Assembly (NCBI GenBank): GCA_001247695.2 | Contig: LGRX02015824.1 | Coordinates: forward strand, 1-22,318 | Length of the DNA: 22,318 bases | DNA from: Cymbomonas tetramitiformis | Taxonomy: Eukaryota > Chlorophyta > Pyramimonadophyceae > Pyramimonadales > Pyramimonadaceae | Direction: 5' to 3' | Part shown: one piece after another, positions 1 through 6,964 of the stretch | Numbering within the stretch: the first letter of the stretch is position 1 | How the letters are laid out: every line of letters begins with the position of its first letter | Program-made: the position numbers and the translations under genes | The notes under the pieces: model-generated | The model's input: the letters and a program-made list of their open reading frames with translations, nothing else | Database searches by the model: none | What the model was told of the DNA's origin: nothing

Positions 1-914
1 ACGAGCAAACTCCTCGAGGAAGTCCGCGGTGTCGCGCTGCTCTCCACCTGCGGACGCCAGACCGAGAGGCGTGTGCGTCGGGGCAGGCGCGTTCGCCTTG
101 GGGCGGTTGGGAGGGCCATTAGGGTGCGCACACCACCAAACCTCGAGAACGTGCGTGTAGGTTTCCTCGATGCCCACTTTCGCCAACTCAGTGTCCAGGC
201 GAAGTGGGGTAATCACCTCCTTGTAGAACTCGGCATCCAGTGCCGCCAGAAGCTGTCTCTTGGCGGCCTCGTCGTCCAGAGATCCGGCTCCCCTAGCCGC
301 AATCGCCTTTAGACATTCATCAAATTGGGCCACTAAGGGCTCTGGATCGTGAGAGGACCCGAAAAAATGCCCAAAAGCTCCTCGTGATGGCGGAGCGGCC
401 GATGCCCAGGCGGCAGTAGCCGCTTGGTAATCTCAAGGAGGGCTCTCTTACCGTCGCGCGGGGAAATTCTTGCCGAAGCGTCGACCCACCTTCGAGCTGG
501 AGAGTGGGGGGTCGTCAAAGACACCAATGCACGAAGTAAGATGTCGTTGAAAATCGGGTGAACCTCCTTGTAGACGTCCACGAGGTCAAAAATGTCCTCG
601 TTGGCGGAGTCCTTGTTGACGAAAGAAGCCTCCAATGCGGTAACCAAAGAGTCCCAAAGAACTAGCCGATGTGGCTCGCTTCCGGAAAATGACGACGCCT
701 TGGTACCTAGGGTGTCCTTGGCAACACGTTTAACAACGTCAACGTCCCAAGATGACTGCAAAACCGCGGTGCCACGTGCTCTGTCAGTAGCAGCAAGCGT
801 CGCATGCACTGACTGCGGGGTGCTCTTATAACGAGCACCCACGTTCCTAGCGCAAATCGAATCGAGGCGCATCCTAGCGCCCACGGCCGGTGTATTAATG
901 CTAGATGTAGACAT
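1..914 (-). CDS. Gag polyprotein fragment (copia-like), one frame break, open at window edge
   Basis: The first frame starts at ATG 914 and runs 193 codons to a stop at 333. The homologous protein continues in another minus-strand frame from about position 360 to position 1 with no further stop. Homology to the inner-element gag covers both sides of the break: SPARRWVDASARISPRDGKR resembles SPARNWVEASGADVPADGKR, and further on FDECLK...DDEAAKRQLLAAL resembles FNSCLR...PEDAVKRQFLSAL. This is the UBN2-like capsid region of copia elements. The break is near a T6 run (362-367) followed by GGG, so it could be a sequencing indel or a real mutation. Gag would form the particle that packages element RNA. 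The zinc knuckle, if present, lies outside the window. Confidence 0.7.
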
Positions 915-1270
915 TCAGAATAATTTCCTATACGAGGGGTGTTGGGGCGAAAGCGAGGCGCAAATTGTAAGGTGTCGAGCGACGGGAATGCAGTTGCGGA
1001 GTGAGGATAAAATGGGGGTCGAACGAAATCAACGAAGTCGAATACGCGACGGCCAAGGAGATGTCGACAGGGGTGATCAAGCCAAGTCAAAAACAAAATC
1101 CAACGCGGACACTCAAAGAAGAAGCCGAAAGTCCCCAATCCGAAACCTCACCGTAACCTAGCGCAAACCGCACGCTCTAAAGTGGCCAATTCAACACCTC
1201 GCGAGGCCCCAACGCCCCGCAAAGCGGAAAAGCTTAGCCAATCATGGTAAAGTCAGCAGTGAGAAAAGCG

Positions 1271-1288
1271 GGGTGATACCCCATAACC
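1271..1288 (-). promoter_or_regulatory. Primer-binding site, half-tRNA-Met type
   Basis: Directly after the LTR the minus strand reads GGTTATGGGGTATCACCC. The complement of its first bases is CCCATAACC, which is the anticodon-loop region of initiator tRNA-Met (anticodon CAU followed by AACC). Drosophila copia is known to prime from an internally cleaved tRNA-iMet half in this way. The assignment rests on the first nine bases; the rest does not match the Drosophila tRNA as I remember it. Confidence 0.5.
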
Positions 1289-1480
1289 TGTGAGCTATAT
1301 TGTAACGTCAATATATCGGGTGTCACTGAATAATTCTCATACAAGTGTAAACTGATTATAAAGATAAACGAATATATAATGCATCTGTGACCTAGGTATC
1401 TGTCACCAAGTACTGTACGAGTACTGGTACAGTCGAACGGAGTCATGCAAGTTATGACCTACGGTACACGGAATCCAGCA
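1289..1480 (-). repeat. 5' LTR of the left retrotransposon (192 bp)
   Basis: On the minus strand it starts TGCTGGATTCC and ends GCTCACA, followed at once by GGTTATGGGG. The boundaries were set by comparison with the proven LTR at 9537-9772, which starts TGCTGGACTTT and ends TCTCGCA before GGTTATG. Both contain a palindromic stretch built from GTACTGTAC-like words. No second copy lies in the window, so the ends are inferred by family comparison. Confidence 0.62.
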
Positions 1481-1934
1481 CCCTTACATGTCCCACGGGC
1501 GCATCTTCCGCGCCCCTCACTTCAAGCGGCGAACTTTAGCGAATCGTGGCCATAGCAAGTGGAAATATATTAATATAGCGTGGATTGGGTCCACGACGAC
1601 CTATATGCGGGACTCATCTCAAAGGCGAAGTTCGACGTAGGTTATGCGGGTCGAAAACCCCTGGATGAGGGGTTGGCGATTGATATAAGCAGCCCAGGTG
1701 TAATGCGACGATGGTCCTAGGACTGCGGGCACGGTCCACCTAGGAAGGATGTGCGCTTGCGTTGCACAACAGCACCCAAAAGAAGTTACATTCGGTGGTT
1801 CCATGGAGCAAGTGGAGTAGATCAGCCCGGACGAATGCGAGAGGTAGGTCGCCCACACCCTCTTTTGTCAAAGATTATAAATAGTATGGGATTTCCCCCT
1901 CTCTGAGCTGGGTTGAGCTTGTTCCATCGTGGCG
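1481..1934. other. Intergenic, no feature seen
   Basis: Flank of the left retrotransposon. The reading frames here are short, have no recognisable motifs and overlap on both strands. I see no gene, clear repeat or terminal inverted repeat in this stretch. Confidence 0.5.
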
Positions 1935-2011
1935 AAAATGCGTCTCGATGAGGTCGAACCCATGACTTCATGCTTGTTAGTGCCTTTGCTCTACCATTGA
2001 GCTATTGTAGC
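1935..2011 (-). pseudogene. tRNA-like sequence (tRNA pseudogene or SINE head)
   Basis: The minus strand carries an A-box-like TAGCTCAATGGTAGAGC (D-arm GCTC/GAGC stem) and a B-box-like GGTTCGACC at 1952-1960 at tRNA spacing, ending in AGACGCA followed by TTTT, a Pol III terminator. The T-stem ATGGG/CTCAT pairs with one wobble but leaves a six-base loop. The 5' acceptor strand GCTACAA does not pair with the 3' end, and no good anticodon stem forms. It is therefore probably a decayed tRNA or the tRNA-derived head of a SINE, not a working tRNA gene. Confidence 0.5.
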
Positions 2012-2369
2012 TTATTGATGTTCACGAAGTGCGTGGCACTCATCCCGTTCAGATAGTTATATAGATGTCGAAAATACGGTAGACTGTGACATCGACGATG
2101 ATGTGCCAGCGATCGCGACTGCGGGTGTCTTATCATATTTCGATCTCTAACAACGCGTAGAACTCTCGTTGGATACGAAAGGGAGGTACAGCGTGATTGG
2201 TGACGATCCGTGTCGAAGGGTCTAAATGTTGTGCAGAGAGCAGCTTCAGCTTACACCGGGTCCGGGCGACCATTCGTATGGGTATTCATATGGTTGGCGA
2301 CCATTATTCGTATACAACATGGAAGCTCTTGTAACGAACGGGGCGGCTGTTGTTATGCATAATAAGCTT
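2012..2369. other. Intergenic, no gene seen
   Basis: No supported coding region. A short imperfect local duplication is visible at about 2266-2320, where the phrase GCGACCATT followed by CGTAT words occurs twice. Confidence 0.4.
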
Positions 2370-2958
2370 TTAACACTTAAAAGACAACAGCTCATACTGA
2401 TTAGCTGATATTCAGAACGCAAATACCGAATTTAACTAAAATTAGCATATCTTTAATTTTACTTGTCGTGTCGGGTTAATACCTGTTGCACATTGAACTA
2501 AATACAATTCGCCAACACTTACCGCACCATTACCGGCAAGTATGGTTGTTTATCGGCGCATGCCGGCTGTAGCCGGCTAAACCTGCGATTTCCGGTAACA
2601 TGACATGTACGCCGGCCTGAACCGGCATATTGTGTCCAAGTACCGGGGTTGGCCTTGTGAATACTTGAAATGTATAACATTGCGTTTATTGGGTGCCCAA
2701 AACGTTCAATAGAATATAATGTGATATAATTTGCAAATCCAGAGAAATCGCTTCCCCTTGAGCCGATGCCATGGGTGCAATTTTGAGCTAAAACGCTTAG
2801 GGGGCGTTGAGATGGGCCCGAAGACGTGTGTAGTCAATGGCGATACCATATATGCCTCGTCAAATTGCCAAACATGCATTTGGTGCGCATAAACGTGAAG
2901 ACATGTGCAATAGCTGATATTCATACTGATTTTTGGCTTGGTGTCTTTTAAGTGTTAA
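2370..2958. mobile_element. MITE candidate with TTAA duplications and 13-bp TIRs
   Basis: A perfect 17-bp inverted repeat, TTAACACTTAAAAGACA, lies at 2370-2386 and, reversed, at 2942-2958. Reading TTAA as the duplicated target leaves 13-bp terminal inverted repeats and a 581-bp non-coding body. TTAA duplication is typical of piggyBac-type transposition, although piggyBac ends usually begin CCC whereas these begin CACTT, so the superfamily is open. The body contains a cluster of CCGG/GCCGGC words (2525-2650), including the palindrome GCCGGCTGTAGCCGGC, which could form strong secondary structure. No open frame in it looks like a transposase, so it would be non-autonomous. Confidence 0.5.
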
Positions 2959-3248
2959 CGGCAGTGAAGAACACATTTCGCGCGAAGAGCGAATCTTGAA
3001 ATTTTGATTTCGCATAACTCGCTGGTCCGGAACATGACGAAAACGAACATTCGTCACATCGCATCGTGCCATATCGCGATTCCCGTTCCCGATGTCAAAG
3101 ATGACCTTCCCACATGGTGCTCGATCGGCTTTACCGAGATTGTCGAATTTGTTGTTGATAAGAACGGAGTGCAAACATAATAGGAATAGCTAGTATTGTC
3201 GCGAGCGCTACCGATGTGTTAGCGCACCACCATGCGGTGCAACTAGCA
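2959..3248. other. Intergenic, no gene seen
   Basis: No convincing coding signal. A minus-strand frame covering 2860-3174 crosses the MITE border and has no recognisable motif. Confidence 0.4.
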
Positions 3249-3273
3249 CGGCCTTGCGACAGTCGTAAGGCCG
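3249..3273. other. Strong hairpin, 11-bp stem with triloop
   Basis: The arms CGGCCTTGCGA and TCGTAAGGCCG pair over 11 positions with one G-T wobble around a CAG triloop. A weaker GCACC/GGTGC stem sits just upstream at about 3223-3240. No gene is adjacent, so no function can be assigned. Confidence 0.45.
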
Positions 3274-3483
3274 CGATACGACATCGTTTGGAAATGGTTA
3301 TCATGATATAAACGTTATCTTCCTAGGCTTCAACAATCTTGCAAGTCGCTAATGGTGTCATGAGAAAGGTTATACATATCACAGCAGTTTTGGCATTGGG
3401 GGCATCCTTCGTTCGTTTTAGATAATACAGTAAGTCCGACATAACGCTATCACATATACTTCAATATACTTGTGCCTTTTGCG

Positions 3484-3723
3484 ATGGAGTCTTTTGGAGG
3501 TTTGGGGAAATCGGCGCGGAAGTTCTTCGACAGCGTGTACAACGCAGGCAAGACCGATTGTTTCAGGAGGAGGCTGATGCAACATGGAGCACGCGGAGCT
3601 TTTCGACCTATTGGTTGCAGCGGATGGTGGTTGCCTTGCACGGCTCGCAGGGCTACGGAATTGCTTGCAGGGCTATGCATGATTATCAACATGGGTGAGC
3701 GCGGGACATTTGCATTATGTTAA
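3484..3723 (+). CDS. Possible small host gene, 79 aa, unknown function
   Basis: An ATG at 3484 (context GCGATGG) opens a 79-codon frame ending in TAA at 3723. About 83 nt later an AATAAA polyadenylation signal sits at 3806-3811, in the same AATAAAGTT context as the SEC61G signal. The N-terminus, MESFGGLGKSARKFFDSVYN, looks like a short amphipathic or basic leader, followed by arginine-rich sequence and then cysteine- and tryptophan-rich sequence. I do not recognise a family. The GTGAGC at about 3693 could be a 5' splice site, so the C-terminus may be wrong. The shared polyA context is the only support beyond the open frame. Confidence 0.33.
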   Translation: MESFGGLGKSARKFFDSVYNAGKTDCFRRRLMQHGARGAFRPIGCSGWWLPCTARRATELLAGLCMIINMGERGTFALC

Positions 3724-3805
3724 TTTAGGTGGTTGTTTTGGCATTTAGAGGAGTTTGTTTGTTTGTTGTGCCTTTGGCCTTTCAATTGTGAGATGCGAAC
3801 CTTAC

Positions 3806-3811
3806 AATAAA
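3806..3811 (+). terminator. Polyadenylation signal AATAAA
   Basis: AATAAA in the context CAATAAAGTTATTG, downstream of the 3484-3723 frame. It suggests a plus-strand transcript ends near 3830. Confidence 0.4.
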
Positions 3812-3829
3812 GTTATTGACACCTCTCTG

Positions 3830-4690
3830 CCCTTAGAAATCCGCCAGTCAGCTGTCCAGCGTTACACGTCCTTGTGAGCTTATGTGTGTCCTCCTACTAT
3901 AATTGGAAAATGTTCGTATATTCCCTTTTCTATAAATACTTCGTTTGCATGTACCCGCGGAAACATTCTCGCAGTATACATTTCTCCAGGAAGACTCCAA
4001 AACTGTCGAACCATTTGTTCACGAAGTAATAAGAAAGCAACTGAAGACGGAAACTTATTATACATACTTTGCCAAGATAAAGAGAAGTCATCAAGCTTGC
4101 TTCGAGACACGATCGAAAGCACCAAAATTGTACGTGGCAGAGCTTGAGAGTACTAAACAAGTACCACTGAAAAAGAGTTCATTGTTAGAACCTAAGTTTT
4201 TCGACGGATCCCACTGAGGCGTATCAAGACGGAAGAACGGCAACGAGTCAATACGATTAAGTCAATACATTTAAAAATAAGTTCATTCCCTCCATAGCAT
4301 TACGCACAAAAATATTACTAATCGTGATTTGACAACCAAGAGGAGGGGAGTGTGATTCCTTGCGTTCTTCTACTAAGAATAAAGATCCTTCTTCACGAAG
4401 TCGAGTTGTACACAATACTATCCAACCTATGTATTTCAACCGACTCGGGGCTTTCTTTGACTTCTCTCTACGGGATCGCTTGCTTCCTCGAGGCTGAGCC
4501 CTGGAACAACGAGACAGCAAGATCGTACTGCAAATGTTTCTCTAAGCTGGCAGTAAGCCACACACAACTCTCTAGCATCTTCGCTGTGGTCGGCCCTTCC
4601 TGCGATTCTCGTTCTTGACCGTTGGCCTTAATGGCTAGCGCACCGAGTGCACGATACCTAACTGCAAGCTGGAAAAGCTTTTCAAACAAA
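3830..4690. other. Intergenic, no confident gene
   Basis: Overlapping frames of 80-90 codons occur on both strands (for example 3945-4217 plus, 4352-4618 plus, 4468-4737 minus). None has a recognised motif, and the minus one overlaps the SEC61G 3' end. A spliced neighbour gene could be hidden here, but I cannot support a model. Confidence 0.35.
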
Positions 4691-4693
4691 ACT

Positions 4694-4699
4694 TTATTT
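4694..4699 (-). terminator. SEC61G polyadenylation signal AATAAA
   Basis: On the minus strand AATAAAGTTTTG occurs 27 nt after the SEC61G stop codon, as expected for a compact 3' UTR. Confidence 0.65.
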
Positions 4700-4726
4700 T
4701 GGTATGATACAGAAGATGTTCGCAGC

Positions 4727-5197
4727 CTAGATTCCAACGATTATATGTTTGCTGCAGAAAACAAAGCAGAATTCAGCACGTAGGGCACAAACTTTACGTG
4801 CTTGGGAAAACCACAGTAAAACGGATGCCTCTTGCGCAAAGCGGGTACGTACATAGGAATGAAGATCAGCTTCACGAAAAAACCGATAAAGCCCAATACG
4901 ACGAATCCCAGAGCTGTTCGGAAAGAGATCTTCATGAACTCTGCAAGAGAACATCATAGATCAAGTGCGCTCACAGCATCCACAAGAACATAACAACATG
5001 AATCGAAGTAGATCTGTGATGAAGTGACTGTTTGAAGGACAGTTTGAAAGCCACTTCGTCCACAAGTGGGATGCATATGGGCTTTCTTGAACCAGTACGG
5101 CACCTTTGCGGTCAGGCTTGGTGCACCGCTTTACAAGCCGGATGCTCTCCTTAGCGAAGTTTTGCACAGGCTTCACGACAATATCAGCGACGTCCAT
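4727..5197 (-). CDS. SEC61G: Protein transport protein Sec61 subunit gamma, three exons
   Basis: Sec61 gamma (eukaryotic SecE) is the small tail-anchored subunit that clamps the Sec61 protein-conducting channel in the ER membrane. The model is exon 1 5197-5104, exon 2 4940-4853, exon 3 4751-4727. Intron 1 (5103-4941) runs GTGCCG...CTCTTGCAG; intron 2 (4852-4752) runs GTACGT...TTTCTGCAG. Spliced length is 207 nt, giving 68 residues, the same as human SEC61G. The cytosolic helix carries the family signature [16 protein letters not shown] (the E codon is split by intron 1). The single transmembrane helix includes [15 protein letters not shown], and the tail is KHIIVGI where most eukaryotes have NNIIVG. 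ATG 5197 was chosen because it gives the usual N-terminus; another ATG in the same frame lies seven codons upstream. The three exon pieces make no sense as separate genes. Recognition is firm; no experimental splice support is available. Confidence 0.93.
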
Positions 5198-5712
5198 GAC
5201 GAAACTTGTATGTTGCAAATGTACGGAAACTTGTGGGAGGCGTTCACGTCCAAGAAGGAACCTGTGCAGAGTTTGATATTCGGGTAGACAGAAAATTTAC
5301 GGGCTGCGGAAGAATTATGTTGCTCTGATGTGTACTGCAGTGTTGCAGCGACCCGCCACTATAAACTGCGGGAATGGTTGCGTGCGTGACCTGTCCGCTG
5401 TCGGTGTCGCTGTCACATGTGAGGGAGATCTGATGGCTGCCGGAACCCCGAAGCCCGATGGCGATGCTGTGATGCAGTTGCAGTCTTGCGAAAGATCTCC
5501 GGAAACGCGGGCAGCGTTTCTCGCATTGGACTTTTGGACACAACGGAAAACAGCTGGAGCCGTCAGATTCCCAAAGTATCGAAGCCCCCTTCACAAGTGT
5601 CCGCAAGATCGGATCCACGAGAAAGGCTACTTGTAACGGATCACCAGAATATTCTGACATTTCTCTTTCTGACAATTTTCTGACTCCCACTACAGTAGAG
5701 TACCGAGTACGG
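5198..5712. other. SEC61G 5' flank, no confident gene
   Basis: Should contain the SEC61G promoter on the minus strand. Open frames exist on both strands (164 codons minus at 5244-5738, 102 codons plus at 5328-5636) but show no recognisable domain and overlap each other. Confidence 0.4.
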
Positions 5713-5884
5713 GTCATTCGCGTATTCAATTGGAGCAATTATTTAATTCCGAAGCTGGTGACTAATTCCGTCCCAAACGAAATAAATACAACCATCTCGG
5801 ACCCCCCCCCATACCTAAGGTGAATATTTTTCGCCGACTAAAATAAAAATAAATACCCCCCGACTAATTGAATACGCAAATGAC
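5713..5884. repeat. Inverted-repeat pair, short MITE candidate
   Basis: GTCATTCGCGTATTCAATT at 5713-5731 and the reverse complement of GTCATTTGCGTATTCAATT at 5866-5884 form a 19-bp inverted repeat with one mismatch, enclosing an AT-rich 134-bp interior with a C9 run. I see no matching target duplication outside the arms, so it may be a remnant or a stem-loop rather than an intact MITE. Confidence 0.4.
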
Positions 5885-6023
5885 TTGTATAGCTCTATGA
5901 CGGTCCACCCCCCAGAATTGGTGGGACGACAGGTAGGGTGCAGTTGGCGTGCTGTAGCGGCGTGTAGCTCGATGGCCAAGGCAAGATGCATGGTGGGGAT
6001 GACGAAGGACATCAGGTGGGATG

Positions 6024-6277
6024 TGTCATGGGAACACTGACTCTCACCCCCCATAAGGAAGGAGGTCAGTGGTGCCCTGTGTCACCCCTCGCCTGCTCGG
6101 ATGTCACTTGCAGTGCCTGCTGTTTATCTCCGCTCGTGTGTCACGGTCCGTCCGCCAGCTTAAAACTGTGTATCTCCCAGTTTAATGCGACTTAGCCGAA
6201 CCGAGAAACCCTGCCTCACTGCCTTGACATTTTACAGTGCAAGCTTTAATATCACTATATTATCAGCTTTCACATCA
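6024..6277 (+). repeat. 5' LTR of the outer element (254 bp)
   Basis: Direct repeat of 11515-11768 with the same length and TG...CA ends. I noticed two substitutions: TCTCCCAGTTT here against TCTCCCATTTT on the right, and TGCCTTGAC against TGCTTTGAC. This low divergence makes the outer insertion young, but older than the inner one. Confidence 0.88.
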
Positions 6278-6546
6278 GGTCTGGACCCACCTACGTTCTA
6301 AGGTGTTTTTCTTGTGTTCCGTCCGCTTCGCGCCCTGCGATTCTATCCGACATCTAACTTAGTACCGACATCACAACTAGTACCGACACTTCAAATTAGT
6401 ACCGACATCAGCCCGACATCGACCTCCTTGCCTTCGCATAGGTCACCCTAGTACCGACATCTTTTTAGTACCGACATCTACCTTAGTACCGACACTACAA
6501 CGCACTTTTTTGTGCGTTACCAATCAACTGGGCCGACATTACTTTT
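6278..6546 (+). promoter_or_regulatory. Outer-element leader with repeated TAGTACCGACA motif
   Basis: Just after the LTR the sequence reads GGTCTGGACCCACC, the primer-binding-site position, but I cannot name the tRNA. The leader then holds six copies of TAGTACCGACA (starting 6360, 6378, 6397, 6449, 6466, 6484) and extra CCGACAT words at 6347, 6414 and 6534. A perfect 7-bp hairpin with a T6 loop lies at 6499-6518 (AACGCAC/GTGCGTT). After the inner element, CCGACAT occurs once more at 9781, overlapping the gag ATG. Repeats and hairpin are where packaging or dimerisation signals sit in LTR elements; that role is inference. Confidence 0.6.
6542..6546. repeat. Target-site duplication of the inner element, left copy
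   Basis: CTTTT immediately left of the 6547 LTR matches CTTTT at 9773-9777 immediately right of the other LTR. Five bases is the usual integrase-generated duplication for LTR elements. Confidence 0.88.
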
Positions 6547-6782
6547 TGCGAGAACAGGTGTTCCGCTCGGGTAAAACAAACTGGCTAAGCTCCCATAATC
6601 AGTCCGGCCGAGTGCTTTTATCATGCATCTCGGAAACCCGGATAATACGAAGTGATGACTGACAGTACAGTACTACTGTACTGTCATCCTAGCTACTAGC
6701 GGAGTCACGGTTCCGATCAGAGACGGGTCAGGCTAGGGGCTATCAGAGCCCATAATAATAACCCTGAACCTAAAGTCCAGCA
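6547..6782 (-). repeat. 3' LTR of the inner element (236 bp)
   Basis: No differences from 9537-9772 on comparison by eye. It contains a palindromic GTACAGTACTACTGTAC at 6665-6681, possibly part of the transcriptional control region. Confidence 0.9.
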
Positions 6783-6964
6783 CACCACCCGGAGCTGTGA
6801 CGTAGCTAATAGGGCTAGGCAAGCGGAGCTAACTAAACAGTTAACAAACAGCATTCTACTGGAAACAGATATACTTTAAGCTGGGTGCCCGGGGACTTGT
6901 CCCGGCACAACCCACCACTGCGGCTAAGGCTAATCACACCTCCAGGGATTGAAACAAGCAGACT

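Larger units (their letters stand above)
1..1480 (-). mobile_element. Copia-like LTR retrotransposon, 5' portion, truncated by window edge
   Basis: Read on the minus strand the order is LTR (1480 to 1289), primer-binding site, a leader of about 360 nt, then gag from 914 to the window edge. The LTR termini (TGCTGGA...CTCACA) and the bases after them (GGTTATG) match those of the complete element at 6547-9772, which also shares the leader motif AGCCAATCATGG (here at 1235-1246). This makes the two members of one family. Whether it carries pol or is gag-only cannot be seen, because everything 3' of gag lies off the window. No target duplication can be tested with one end missing; the bases beyond the LTR are CCCTT. 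Confidence 0.72.

Noticed and set aside
1935..2011. Functional tRNA gene
   Set aside because: Acceptor stem does not pair, no acceptable anticodon stem, and a six-base T-loop.
2860..3174. 104-codon minus-strand frame
   Set aside because: Crosses the right end of a MITE candidate and has no motif.
3945..4217. 90-codon plus-strand frame
   Set aside because: Begins without an ATG, has no recognised motif, and competing frames of the same size overlap it on both strands.
4741..4935. Separate 64-aa membrane protein
   Set aside because: It is exon 2 plus unspliced intron 2 of SEC61G; splicing restores the family's standard C-terminus.
4961..5218. Separate 85-aa protein
   Set aside because: It is SEC61G exon 1 reading through intron 1.
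5244..5738. 164-codon minus-strand frame upstream of SEC61G
   Set aside because: No recognisable domain, overlaps a plus-strand frame of similar quality, and runs into the inverted-repeat pair.
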